Positions 8,916-17,293 are shown, counted from the stretch's first letter. The stretch is DNA of 34,913 nucleotides from Rhodothermia bacterium (GCA_030428385.1 JAUIDY010000064.1:1-34913), one strand, 5' to 3'. Numbers and translations: made by a program. The notes: generated by a model not told the origin, from the letters alone.

Positions 8916-9974
8916 ATGCGGGAAGGAACTGCCCTTAACGAATCCAGCCCAGAGGCTCCTGCCACCGTTTCTCCACCGGTTTCTTACATGACCGATGCAT
9001 GGGCGAAGGGAGGTAGGATTCCGCTTGATCGGTTCTTGGAGCGTTCCGAATTCCATCCCCTTCTCGTCGCATTTCTCGCGCTCTTGCTTGGGCTGGTGCT
9101 GTTTCAGGTGGTGATGGCTCCCATTGCCACGGCACTGATGTTAGTGAAAAGTGGGGTTCCATTGGGGAGTCTGCTATCAAACCTGGAGCAGGTAATTGAA
9201 GAACATGCGCAAGCACTGATCACCGCCAACACGCTCAGTTTAATTCTCGGAATTGCGGTTCCAACGCTGGTCTTGACCTGGCTACACACCTCTAGGCCAG
9301 ACGCTTTTTTACGTCTTCGATCTCCGAATTTTGTTTTGATGGGACTTGGCGTGGTCGGCCTCTTCTTTCTGTTGCCTATCGTTCATTGGCTGGGAAACCT
9401 CAATTCCGCGTTGCCGCTTCCGCAAGCCATACGGGACTTTGATCAATCGCAGATGGACATGATCGAACGGGTTCTGGGTGGTGATCTTGGCCTCTGGTTC
9501 AGTTTAATTATGCTGGCAGTCACGCCCGCCCTGTGTGAAGAGGTATTTTTTAGGGGGTACCTTCAGCGACTCATGGAGCGTGGACTCGGAATCTGGGGAG
9601 GGATCGTCGCCTCCGGGTTGGTTTTTGGGCTTTACCACATCCGGTTGACGCAAGTGATTCCGTTGAGCGTGCTTGGGATCTACCTTGCCTTTCTGGCCTG
9701 GCGAACCGGAAGTTTGTGGGTACCTATTATTGTCCATTTTGCAAATAATGCCTTTGCGGTGGCCTTTGCGGTATGGGCCAAAACACAGCCCGCCCAGAAT
9801 CAGGAAATGCTCGAACAAATTGATGTGCCCTGGTATTTCCTTGTTGTTGGTTTGTTATTCTTCGGGCTCACCCTGATGGCTTTTCAACGCCACGTCCGCC
9901 AGGTACAACCACGGCTTCCCCTCTCGCCTCCACCTGGGCCTTCTTACTCCACACGAAAAAGACTACAGCAATGA
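8916..9974 (+). CDS. CPBP family intramembrane metalloprotease (CAAX/Abi)
   Basis: This is a membrane protein of about 352 residues with roughly eight hydrophobic segments. The family's catalytic motifs are present in order: EEVFFRG (208-214, the EExxxR motif), FGLYH (237-241, FxxxH) and HFANN (274-278, HxxxN). The bacterial family includes CAAX prenyl protease homologues, bacteriocin self-immunity proteins and regulated proteases, and the substrate cannot be inferred. The N-terminal about 35 residues before the first membrane segment are Pro/Ser/Glu-rich; an internal ATG at 8988 is an alternative start. The last four bases (ATGA) overlap the next gene, which suggests translational coupling. 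Confidence 0.88.
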   Translation: MREGTALNESSPEAPATVSPPVSYMTDAWAKGGRIPLDRFLERSEFHPLLVAFLALLLGLVLFQVVMAPIATALMLVKSGVPLGSLLSNLEQVIEEHAQALITANTLSLILGIAVPTLVLTWLHTSRPDAFLRLRSPNFVLMGLGVVGLFFLLPIVHWLGNLNSALPLPQAIRDFDQSQMDMIERVLGGDLGLWFSLIMLAVTPALCEEVFFRGYLQRLMERGLGIWGGIVASGLVFGLYHIRLTQVIPLSVLGIYLAFLAWRTGSLWVPIIVHFANNAFAVAFAVWAKTQPAQNQEMLEQIDVPWYFLVVGLLFFGLTLMAFQRHVRQVQPRLPLSPPPGPSYSTRKRLQQ

Positions 9975-10366
9975 GTGAGCGCACCTATGAAGATTGGGTC
10001 ATTGTTATAACCACTGGAACCGACTACGAAGCTGACATCATTCGCGATCGACTGGATGATGCGGGTATACCGGCCGTGGTACTTACACAACGTGACCATG
10101 CGTTTAACCTTACGATTGGCGATCTGGCTTCCGTTCGCGTGATGGTTCCCCCGGATCGGTTGGAAGAAGCCCAGGCATTATTGGAAAGCGCACCTTTTTC
10201 CGATGAAGAACTGGAAGCGGCGGCAATGGGTGCCGTCGATCAATCGGATGCCCATCCGACCGAGCGAGAGGTGATGCTCGACAGCGGGATTGAGAAAATT
10301 CGCTTGTCGGGACCTGACGAAGCGGATGAGGCGGACGATGAGGCGGACGATGAGGCGGATGTCTAA
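9971..10366 (+). CDS. DUF2007-type small protein with an acidic repeat tail
   Basis: The protein has 131 residues. Residues about 8-70 (WVIVITTGTDYEADIIRDRLDDAGIPAVVL...VRVMVPPDRLEEAQALLE) match the DUF2007 (putative signal-transducing protein) pattern: a ferredoxin-like beta-alpha-beta core with a final helix. Function is unknown in the family. The C-terminus is strongly acidic and ends in DEADEADDEADDEADV, encoded by a perfect in-frame 12-base tandem repeat. The gene overlaps the CPBP gene by four bases and lies 26 bases before cdsA, so it is probably part of the same operon. Confidence 0.8.
   Translation: MSERTYEDWVIVITTGTDYEADIIRDRLDDAGIPAVVLTQRDHAFNLTIGDLASVRVMVPPDRLEEAQALLESAPFSDEELEAAAMGAVDQSDAHPTEREVMLDSGIEKIRLSGPDEADEADDEADDEADV
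10325..10360 (+). repeat. three tandem copies of a 12-base unit
   Basis: The unit GATGAGGCGGAC occurs at 10325-10336 and 10337-10348, and once more with a final T at 10349-10360. It is in frame and encodes Asp-Glu-Ala-Asp repeats at the end of the DUF2007-type protein. Such a repeat can expand or contract in frame by replication slippage. Confidence 0.9.
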
Positions 10367-10392
10367 AGAATTCGCACCTTGTCCCCAACCCC

Positions 10393-11211
10393 GTGTCTAA
10401 TCTTACCCAACGTATTCTAACAGCCCTTATCGGAGCGCCGCTATTGGCAGGCGGGGCATATTTGGGCGGCTGGTACTTTGGGGCAATTGTTGTCCTTATC
10501 GCCCTGGCAGCGCAACATGAGTTTTATGCCATGCTTCAAAAGGGGGGATCCCCTGCATGGAACGTGGCTGGTTTCTTGTTAGGGGGACTGCTGATTTTAT
10601 CCCCCTTATGGAAGGCGGCGATTCCCCTTGGCGTACTTCTAGTTGTAGGAATGGTGGTGTGGACAGTGTTTGCTTCCGGTGCGAACCCCGCCCACTATCT
10701 GGCAGGCACCTTGGTAGGGGCGGTCTATCCGGCAGGCTTACTCGGGTACATGCTGGCTCTTCGTGTTGCGCAGGGCCCAAGGGTGGGAAACATGGAAGCA
10801 TTTTATCTTCTTCTGACCCTCTTTCTACTCATTTGGGCCACCGATATCATGGCCTACTTCGTTGGGAGAGGATTGGGGAGGCATCCGTTGGCACCCACCA
10901 TTTCCCCCAAAAAAACGTGGGAAGGGGCGATCGGTGGGGCACTTGGTGCTATGGGTGTTGCGGTCGTGCTAAAAATCACCTTATTGCCTTTTTTAGGCTG
11001 GCCCCATTTGGTGGTGCTGGCGCTCATTTGTGGGGTCATAAGCCAACTCGGAGACCTTGCTGAAAGCCGTATCAAGCGAGCGGTCTCGGTGAAAGACTCT
11101 GGTACCTTGCTACCTGGACATGGTGGGGTTCTGGATAGGTTCGACGCCATGATTCTTGCTGCACCGGTGATGTACCTGTACCTCAAGTATATCGCGCAAC
11201 TTTATGTGTAA
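10393..11211 (+). CDS. cdsA: phosphatidate cytidylyltransferase
   Basis: The enzyme makes CDP-diacylglycerol from phosphatidic acid and CTP at the inner membrane, the entry point of phospholipid synthesis. The 272-residue polytopic protein carries SPKKTWEG (171-178) and the complete family signature from S225 to D251 (SRIKRAVSVKD...PGHGGVLDRFD). The start is GTG at 10393; no ATG is available upstream in frame after the preceding gene, and the N-terminus MSNLTQRILTALIG fits the family. It follows the DUF2007 gene by 26 bases. Confidence 0.95.
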   Translation: MSNLTQRILTALIGAPLLAGGAYLGGWYFGAIVVLIALAAQHEFYAMLQKGGSPAWNVAGFLLGGLLILSPLWKAAIPLGVLLVVGMVVWTVFASGANPAHYLAGTLVGAVYPAGLLGYMLALRVAQGPRVGNMEAFYLLLTLFLLIWATDIMAYFVGRGLGRHPLAPTISPKKTWEGAIGGALGAMGVAVVLKITLLPFLGWPHLVVLALICGVISQLGDLAESRIKRAVSVKDSGTLLPGHGGVLDRFDAMILAAPVMYLYLKYIAQLYV

Positions 11212-11317
11212 CGATCTGTCCTTCTTATAGAGACGGTGAAGGAACGATGTCAGGGGGAGGGCGGTATATTCCTGCACCGTCGAAGGGTATGTCTGACCAA
11301 CTACGATGGAGCTGGGT

Positions 11318-11524
11318 ATGAGCCTTTTCGTTCCAAAACGATCCAAACCCAAACGGTTCACCTACGAGCCGCGTTATTACGATCCGAGTAAGGAGGATAA
11401 CCTGCGCAAGCGTATGCGTATCCAGCGCAAAGCCTTGAGTAAACGGCGCGGTCGTTTTTCGGGGCTACTCTATCTCGCAGGTCTCCTACTCTTTGCCTTT
11501 TATATTTACAACGCGTTGACCTAG
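11318..11524 (+). CDS. small basic single-pass membrane protein, unknown function
   Basis: The protein has about 68 residues. The N-terminal 45 residues are very basic (VPKRSKPKRFTYEPRYYDP..., then RKRMRIQRKALSKRRGRF). One hydrophobic C-terminal helix follows (GLLYLAGLLLFAFYIYNAL), so it is probably tail-anchored with the basic part in the cytoplasm. The ATG at 11318 has GGAG at 11308-11311 with good spacing; an upstream ATG at 11306 overlaps that site and is less likely. A TATATT hexamer at 11265 might be a promoter -10. It lies between cdsA and mutL. I do not recognise a named family. Confidence 0.65.
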   Translation: MSLFVPKRSKPKRFTYEPRYYDPSKEDNLRKRMRIQRKALSKRRGRFSGLLYLAGLLLFAFYIYNALT

Positions 11525-11626
11525 GCCAAGCAGCCCAGCGCGTTTTTCCAAGCCAAAGTCACCCCCGTCTGGTGCTTGCAGGTGCCGGAAGCGGGTGGCT
11601 TTTCTTTATATCGAAGGAAGATAACT

Positions 11627-13537
11627 GTGCAAGCAAACGACCACGAGGAAGGGACGGATCGATTGATCCATGTGATGGAGGAAACCCTGGCGAACAAAAT
11701 CGCCGCTGGGGAAGTGGTGCAACGGCCAGCCTCCGCGGCTAAAGAGTTAATTGAAAATGCGTTGGATGCCGGGGCCCGTTCGGTGTCCGTCGTGCTGAAG
11801 GCGGCAGGGAGTGAATTGATTCAGGTGATAGATGACGGTTGTGGGATGAGCCAAGACGACGCCTTGGTCGCATTCCGCCGCCATGCGACCAGCAAAATTC
11901 GCGCGATTGAAGACCTCGATCGCATTCATACCCTTGGTTTTCGAGGCGAAGCCTTGGCTTCTATTGCCTCCGTTGCACAGGTGGAATTAAAAACGAAGCG
12001 CATCGGGGATATAGCTGGATATCGGGTCTGCCTGGAAGGGGGGAAGGTGACCGTTAAAGAACCCTGCGCCACCCCCAATGGCACGTCGCTCGCGATTCGT
12101 AATTTATTTTACAACGTGCCTGCCCGCCGCAATTTTCTAAAGACGCCTGCCACCGAGTTTAAGCACCTGGTCGAAACCTTTCAGTTTCTGGCCCTCGCCC
12201 ACCCTGCGGTTTCGTTTCGGTTGGATCATGATGGAAACGAAGTATACCGGCTCACAGGTGCCCCGACCCAAAATAGAAAGGAGGCGTTGGTACATCGTAT
12301 CAGCGAGCTTTTTGAGAAAGACTACGCCGAACATCTCATTCCGGCTGAGGAAACAACCAGTTATCTCACGGTCGAAGGCGTGATTAGCCACGCTGAGTTT
12401 CACCGGAGGAGCCGAGGGGAGCAGTTTTTGTTTGTGAACGGTCGATATGTGAAACACCGGTCGCTCGAACACGCCGTGTATAGCGCATATGAGGGGTTAT
12501 TACCTGAAGGGGCATACCCCTTTTTCGCGCTGTTCCTCTCCCTCGACCCAAGTCATGTAGATGTGAATGTGCATCCCACCAAAGCAGAGGTGAAATTCGA
12601 TGATGAGCGTGGGATTTATGCATTTCTCAAGGCTGTGATCAAAAAGGCTCTCAACACGGCGGATCTCACGCCCCAATTAAATCTGGAGCCAGAGGCACGG
12701 CCTGGTGCCATCGAAGCGAGTGTTGCTTTTGCTGGTATGCCAGCGCGCATATCTCCGGGTCGCCGGATAGACATTGCTCCTGCTACTTCGCGCGTCGAGA
12801 CAGGAACTCCGCCGCGGGACGACATGCCGTTGCGAACTACATCCAAAGAACTGTCTCTGGGTGAGCTTTCTGACCGATTGTACGCCTCGCCGACACCACA
12901 GGAACCTCGGATTCTTGCTTCTGCAACCATGCAAGATGCTGATGTGCCTGTGTCCGACGATGAAGGCTCCTTGCTATGGCAAATTAGTGAGCGCTATATC
13001 CTAACCCAGATTCGCTCCGGGCTCATGCTGGTTGATCAGCGGGCCGCACATGAACGCATCCTCTATGAACGAGCCTTGGCGCACATGAAAGGGAGTGTGG
13101 GGATGTCACAACAATTGCTTTTCCCTCACACCCTTACTTTTAACCCCGGCGACTTCGAATTACTAAAAGAACTGCTCCCGGATCTTCAGGCCCTTGGGTT
13201 TGATATGGAGTTCTTTAGTGGACGCTCCGTGGTGGTACGCGGAGTACCACCCGATGTGAATACGGGCGATGAACGGGCGATTCTGGATGAAGTGGTGCAG
13301 CAATACAAGTCCTATCAGTCCGACCTTCAGATTCGAGGGCGCGATAACCTGGCAAAAAGTATGGCCCACCGTGGTGCTGTCCGGGCTGGGACCAAAATGT
13401 CGATTAAAGAAATGCGCACGCTCATCGACCAGTTGTTTATGTGTACTATGCCGTACGCTTCTCCATTCGGGCGGCCCACCCTCGTCAAAATCACAACCGA
13501 GGAGTTGGACAAGCGGTTCGGACGCTCTCCATCGTGA
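11627..13537 (+). CDS. mutL: DNA mismatch repair protein MutL
   Basis: The protein has about 636 residues. The N-terminal GHKL ATPase is intact: KELIENALDAGA (E43/N44 region), IDDGCGM (68-74) and GFRGEAL (104-110). The MutL transducer domain follows (FVNGRYVKH and HVDVNVHPTKAEVKF), then a variable linker and a C-terminal dimerisation domain from about residue 450. The C-terminal endonuclease motifs are altered: DQRAAHERILYE (470-481) has Arg where endonuclease-type MutL has His, and the usual CPHGRP is ASPFGRP (611-617). The start is GTG at 11627 with GGAAG just upstream; the frame is open further upstream without support. The stop overlaps the tilS start by four bases (GTGA). Confidence 0.95.
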   Translation: MQANDHEEGTDRLIHVMEETLANKIAAGEVVQRPASAAKELIENALDAGARSVSVVLKAAGSELIQVIDDGCGMSQDDALVAFRRHATSKIRAIEDLDRIHTLGFRGEALASIASVAQVELKTKRIGDIAGYRVCLEGGKVTVKEPCATPNGTSLAIRNLFYNVPARRNFLKTPATEFKHLVETFQFLALAHPAVSFRLDHDGNEVYRLTGAPTQNRKEALVHRISELFEKDYAEHLIPAEETTSYLTVEGVISHAEFHRRSRGEQFLFVNGRYVKHRSLEHAVYSAYEGLLPEGAYPFFALFLSLDPSHVDVNVHPTKAEVKFDDERGIYAFLKAVIKKALNTADLTPQLNLEPEARPGAIEASVAFAGMPARISPGRRIDIAPATSRVETGTPPRDDMPLRTTSKELSLGELSDRLYASPTPQEPRILASATMQDADVPVSDDEGSLLWQISERYILTQIRSGLMLVDQRAAHERILYERALAHMKGSVGMSQQLLFPHTLTFNPGDFELLKELLPDLQALGFDMEFFSGRSVVVRGVPPDVNTGDERAILDEVVQQYKSYQSDLQIRGRDNLAKSMAHRGAVRAGTKMSIKEMRTLIDQLFMCTMPYASPFGRPTLVKITTEELDKRFGRSPS

Positions 13538-14940
13538 AAAGGAATTCGTTGCAGCAGCTGGTAGCGGCTTTTATCGAGCGGCATACTTTGTTGAATCCGG
13601 GGCAACGGGTGCTGGTAGGTGTGAGCGGAGGGCTTGACTCCACCGTGTTGGCGTATCTGCTCAGAGATCTGGGTTATCAGATTGAATTGGCACATGTGAA
13701 CTACCGAAGGCGCGGAGAGGCGTCTGACAATGATGCGGCCTTTGTGGCGGACCTTAGCGAGCAATGGGCGGTGCCGGTCCACAAATGCATGGTAAAGCCA
13801 GAAAGCCTGACCGAGTACCCAAACACTTCTTTTCAGGATGCAGCCCGGCAGTTGCGATACCAATTCTTTGAGGTGACGGCACAATCTCATGGGCTGGAAT
13901 CGGTAGCGGTGGCACATCACCTCAACGATCAGGCAGAAACAATTCTGCTGGCTTTGCTTCGTGGGCGAGGGCCAGAAGGGCTAGCGGGGATGTATCCGAA
14001 ACGCCCGCTTGTCTCAGGTTTGCCAATTGACTTGATCCGCCCACTCCTTTCCGTGCCCCGCGATATGCTAAAGGAGTGGGCGCTGCATCATGACATCCCG
14101 TGGCAACATGATGCAAGCAATGAATCGCTGGATTACCGGCGCAACGCCCTGCGTCATCAGGTGATGCCTCTTTTGGAAATGATCGGAGAAACAGCGGCTG
14201 CTTCCAACATGGCCCGGTCTGCAACACTGCTACAAAAATACGTGACCACGCAATGGACACCCGCTTTAGACCTTTTCTGGGCTGTGGTGGCTACCTCCGT
14301 GTATGGGTATCCCGCGTTGCAAGTTAGTGAATTGGTACGTTTGGGCGACGTCTGGAAGGGGCGGCTGGTCATCGAAGCTGTGACCCGTTGGTTTTCATCA
14401 CGACCCTCTTCCCATCGATACGTTTCGGCAATTTTGGAATTGCTAGAAAGTGAGGTTGGTAGACATGTTCATATCGGAGCCGGGACTGTTTGGCGAGAGC
14501 GAAACACGTTGGTTTTTGTATCGCCTTCACCCTCTGAGGAGCCCAAGACGCGATCCCTTCAGCCGGGTATGATTGAGCCTGTTCAGGGCGGATTTCTTCA
14601 TTTTGATCAGCTGGCGGTCCCTCCAGCGCAGCGCGATCCTCGAACACGGCACGTTGCTTATTTTGATGCGGATGTTCTTGGAGAGAATGTGCGTTTACGC
14701 CCATGGCACGAAGGAGACCGGATGCAGCCATTGGGGATGACCGGAACAAAACGCATCAGCGACATCCTCACCGAAGCCAAGGTGCCTGTCTTTCTTCGCC
14801 CCGGTTTCCTTGTCTTAGAAAGGAATGGTCGTATAGGATGGGTGGTTGGTATTCGGCAGGGGGCGTTTGCAGCAGTGAAAGCCGATACAAAACGGATCGC
14901 AAAATTTACACTTCTTTCGGATAGAACGGCAGAACGATAG
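13534..14940 (+). CDS. tilS: tRNA(Ile)-lysidine synthase
   Basis: TilS ligates lysine to C34 of tRNA-Ile(CAU) using ATP, so the tRNA reads AUA. The protein has about 468 residues. The N-terminal PP-loop is SGGLDST (31-37), followed by ELAHVNYRRRG and VAHHLNDQAETILLALLRGRG, the canonical catalytic-domain pattern. The C-terminal TilS domain is present (RLRPWHEGDRMQPLGMTGTK and ISDILTEAKVP). It starts with GTG at 13534, overlapping the mutL stop by four bases, which implies coupled translation. hpt follows after 67 bases. Confidence 0.95.
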   Translation: MKRNSLQQLVAAFIERHTLLNPGQRVLVGVSGGLDSTVLAYLLRDLGYQIELAHVNYRRRGEASDNDAAFVADLSEQWAVPVHKCMVKPESLTEYPNTSFQDAARQLRYQFFEVTAQSHGLESVAVAHHLNDQAETILLALLRGRGPEGLAGMYPKRPLVSGLPIDLIRPLLSVPRDMLKEWALHHDIPWQHDASNESLDYRRNALRHQVMPLLEMIGETAAASNMARSATLLQKYVTTQWTPALDLFWAVVATSVYGYPALQVSELVRLGDVWKGRLVIEAVTRWFSSRPSSHRYVSAILELLESEVGRHVHIGAGTVWRERNTLVFVSPSPSEEPKTRSLQPGMIEPVQGGFLHFDQLAVPPAQRDPRTRHVAYFDADVLGENVRLRPWHEGDRMQPLGMTGTKRISDILTEAKVPVFLRPGFLVLERNGRIGWVVGIRQGAFAAVKADTKRIAKFTLLSDRTAER

Positions 14941-14962
14941 CTTCCAATCGTCGGCAATAGCT

Positions 14963-14970
14963 TGTATGTT
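14963..14970 (+). promoter_or_regulatory. candidate -10 element (TGTATGTT) upstream of hpt
   Basis: TGTATGTT lies 38 bases before the hpt ATG, at about the same distance as the similar octamer before the CPBP gene. There is no clear -35 element. Confidence 0.25.
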
Positions 14971-15007
14971 GTGGAGCCATCATCCACAAGTTGCTTTCCC
15001 TTGCCAT

Positions 15008-15574
15008 ATGTCCGAAATATTGACCTCCGACCAGGTGGTGATGTGCCACGGTGAGCGTTTTCGTATTTATTTAGACCGTGAAACCATTGCGGAGCGCGTG
15101 CGCGAGATAGGACGCACCATTAGTGAGGAATATGCTGGCAAACAGCCCATCTTGATTGGCGTCCTCAATGGCTCCTTTATGTTTATCGCCGACCTCATGC
15201 GTGCCATCACCATCGATTGTGAGATCGACTTTTTAAAACTGTCATCGTATGGAGCCGAGAAAGTCTCGAGCGGCAATGTGGAGGAGTTGAAGAAAATCGA
15301 TGCCAAACTAAAGGATCGGCATGTGATTATCGTGGAAGACATCGTCGATACGGGACTTTCCATGAAGTATATGATGGACCGCCTGGATGCCTATGAGCCT
15401 GCTTCTTTACGTACCGCAACGTTGCTCCATAAATACGAAGCCACCCGGGAGGAAGTACAACTCGACTATGTTGGTTTTCGGATTGAAAACCTATTTGTTA
15501 TCGGATACGGGTTGGATTATGGGCAAATTGCTCGGAATCTACCACACATCTACATCCTTGACGAATCGGCATAA
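15008..15574 (+). CDS. hpt: hypoxanthine phosphoribosyltransferase
   Basis: This purine salvage enzyme joins hypoxanthine (often guanine too) to PRPP. The 188-residue length is typical. Visible motifs are GVLNGSFMFIADL (PPi loop), the PRPP-binding IIVEDIVDTGLS and YVGFRIENLFVIGYGLDYGQIARNLPHIYIL at the C-terminus. The ATG at 15008 gives the normal N-terminus; a TTG at 14966 would add an unsupported extension. The tilS-hpt pair is a widespread arrangement in bacteria, often followed by ftsH, which is absent here. Confidence 0.95.
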   Translation: MSEILTSDQVVMCHGERFRIYLDRETIAERVREIGRTISEEYAGKQPILIGVLNGSFMFIADLMRAITIDCEIDFLKLSSYGAEKVSSGNVEELKKIDAKLKDRHVIIVEDIVDTGLSMKYMMDRLDAYEPASLRTATLLHKYEATREEVQLDYVGFRIENLFVIGYGLDYGQIARNLPHIYILDESA

Positions 15575-15595
15575 ACCCCCCAACAATATGTCGCT

Positions 15596-15803
15596 TTGAC
15601 ACACGGGTGTCCAAAGAAATAGATACCCGGTGAAGGATGCAGACGTGACCGGGAAGGGAAAAAAGGGATGTGAAGGCTTTATAAAGGCGTTTCAAGTTCT
15701 TCCACATCTGCCGACAACATTTTGGTACGGGGTTTGTCTTGTTAATAGGCAGCACGCACAATCAAACAAGCGTGGATACACCCTAACCGATGAGGGACTG
15801 GTT
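15596..15803 (+). other. untranslated stretch after hpt: candidate promoter and folded leader
   Basis: No convincing gene of normal size is seen between hpt and 15803. TTGACA at 15596-15601 is followed 18 bases later by TAGATA (15620-15625), a plausible but imperfect sigma-70-type promoter. Downstream, GATGTGAAG (about 15667-15675) can pair with CTTCCACATC (about 15698-15707, one bulged C), and other short self-complementary pieces occur. It does not match RNase P RNA, tmRNA, SRP RNA or any riboswitch I know. The simplest reading is a leader for the micro-ORF that follows. Confidence 0.25.
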
Positions 15804-15920
15804 ATGTGGACCTCCATAAGCGATCTCCCGATGAAACATTATCGCACCCGCAGTAAGGCCGCGGTGGTCTTAGCAATAGTCATGACGGTGCTGGTTTCGC
15901 TCGCTCCGTTATTGGGTTAG
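15804..15920 (+). CDS. candidate 38-residue membrane micro-protein
   Basis: An ATG at 15804 with GAGG at 15792-15795 opens a 38-codon frame. It has a short polar, basic N-terminus (MWTSISDLPMKHYRTRSKAA) and one hydrophobic helix (VVLAIVMTVLVSLAPLLG). An internal ATG at 15831 would give a 29-residue form. The basic-then-hydrophobic layout is typical of real small membrane proteins, and a possible terminator follows. With no family recognised it remains a candidate. Confidence 0.35.
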   Translation: MWTSISDLPMKHYRTRSKAAVVLAIVMTVLVSLAPLLG

Positions 15921-15961
15921 TGGGATTCATCTGAACTTTTTCTTAGAGTACGACCAAAGAC

Positions 15962-15996
15962 GGCGTAGCCCTTGAAGTGGGGGTGCGCCCTTTTTT
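15962..15996 (+). terminator. possible terminator at the end of the hpt/micro-ORF transcript
   Basis: GGCG...CCC with GGG...CGCC (15962-15989) can form an imperfect hairpin with an internal loop, followed by TTTTTT at 15991-15996. It overlaps the last bases of the convergent HD-hydrolase gene. The stem is weak. Confidence 0.45.
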
Positions 15997-17293
15997 ATTC
16001 GGGTAACTGGAACGGGAGGGCTGGTTCTTTGGGTGCACACACATAGGGCTTTACCTCAAAACGGGTGAGCGCCCCAATGGCTGCCGTATCAGCCTGTTCC
16101 GACAGTTCGCGCACCGATCCATCGCGCTCCAGCACCCGGATGGAATTGCTCACGCGCTCATACCCTGCATGACCTGAACGATCGTGGGAGAGATAAAACG
16201 AGGCGTCCTCTAAGGCATTGGTGGGTGTCGAAAGACCTTCTGAGACCAGCCACTCCGCTATGCGACCCAGCCACAATTCTAATTGATGAGGTTCGGGCTT
16301 ATTCGGCAAAAAGGTGGTGCGAAAGAACCGACGGCTGATGAAGCGATCAGAGAGGTCAGCGAGGATGGGATCAGGGCTTAGCACCCACTGCTTCAGGGTA
16401 TAAATTAAATCGGCATCGTCAAGGCTGACATATGCGCTGTGTACGGCAGGATCACTAAGTTGGGCATTGTTGATCGTTTGTGACAGAAAAAACTGAAGAG
16501 AAGGGGCACAGCCTGCCACGGCGGATTGGTGGTTTGCTCCAAAATGCAGTCGTGCGCGGCGTAAGATCGAGCGCAGCAGATGGTCACCAGCCAAAACAGT
16601 TTTGTGTAAATACACCTGCCAATACATCAAGCGACGCGCCAGGAGAAAGTTTTCAGCAGCATAAATACCTTTCGATTCCACCACGATGTTTGCGTCGGGC
16701 CCCCCTGAAAGAGGGTGCACGCGTAAGGTTTTAATAATTCGCTCCACACCCACGCGTCCCTCGACCACACCCGTGTAAAACGAGTCCCGGCGTAAATAAT
16801 CGAGCCGGTCCATATCCAGTTGACTGGAAACGAGTTGATGGAAGAATGGACGCGCGTAGGTATTATCGAAGATCGCCAGCGCGAGCGTTAGGGCCCCTTG
16901 GTGTTGCGTATTGAGGTGCTCTATCAAGACCCGGCTCATATGCTCATGCTGGAAGTCGGCAATAAGCTCATGCTCAAGCGTATGAGAGAAGGGGCCGTGG
17001 CCAATGTCATGCAACAATGCCGCCGCCATCGCTCCCAGGTGCTCCTCGGGAGAAATAGGGGTCCCTTTCTCAGCAAGGCTTTGGAGGGTTTCCTGCATCA
17101 GTGCCATCGCTCCCAAGGCATGGTTGAAGCGGGTGTGCTCGGCACCTGGGAAGACGAGATATCCGACGCCTAACTGTCGGATGCGGCGTAAACGCTGCAT
17201 TTCAGGGGCTTGTATCAAGCCTAGTAATAGCGTTTTTGGAACCGAGATGAACCCGTGAACAGGATCGGAGAAAATTTTGAAACGAAGATCCAA
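15995..17293 (-). CDS. HD-domain phosphohydrolase (COG1078/SAMHD1-like)
   Basis: The protein has 432 residues. The N-terminus KIFSDPVHGFISVP is characteristic of the COG1078 family. Metal ligands of the HD domain are visible: FNHALG (H58), LLHDIGHGPFSH (H95-D96) and LDMDRLDYLRRD (about 159-170). Relatives are dNTP triphosphohydrolases or nucleotide phosphohydrolases; the exact substrate is not shown. The only usable start is TTG at 17293, since an in-frame stop lies just upstream and the conserved N-terminus begins right after it. It is divergent from the deacetylase-like gene, with 105 bases between them. Confidence 0.85.
   Translation of the reverse strand: MDLRFKIFSDPVHGFISVPKTLLLGLIQAPEMQRLRRIRQLGVGYLVFPGAEHTRFNHALGAMALMQETLQSLAEKGTPISPEEHLGAMAAALLHDIGHGPFSHTLEHELIADFQHEHMSRVLIEHLNTQHQGALTLALAIFDNTYARPFFHQLVSSQLDMDRLDYLRRDSFYTGVVEGRVGVERIIKTLRVHPLSGGPDANIVVESKGIYAAENFLLARRLMYWQVYLHKTVLAGDHLLRSILRRARLHFGANHQSAVAGCAPSLQFFLSQTINNAQLSDPAVHSAYVSLDDADLIYTLKQWVLSPDPILADLSDRFISRRFFRTTFLPNKPEPHQLELWLGRIAEWLVSEGLSTPTNALEDASFYLSHDRSGHAGYERVSNSIRVLERDGSVRELSEQADTAAIGALTRFEVKPYVCAPKEPALPFQLPE

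Noticed and set aside
13441-14940. tilS extended to 13441
   Set aside because: The additional 31 residues fall inside mutL; the GTG overlapping the mutL stop gives the normal TilS N-terminus.
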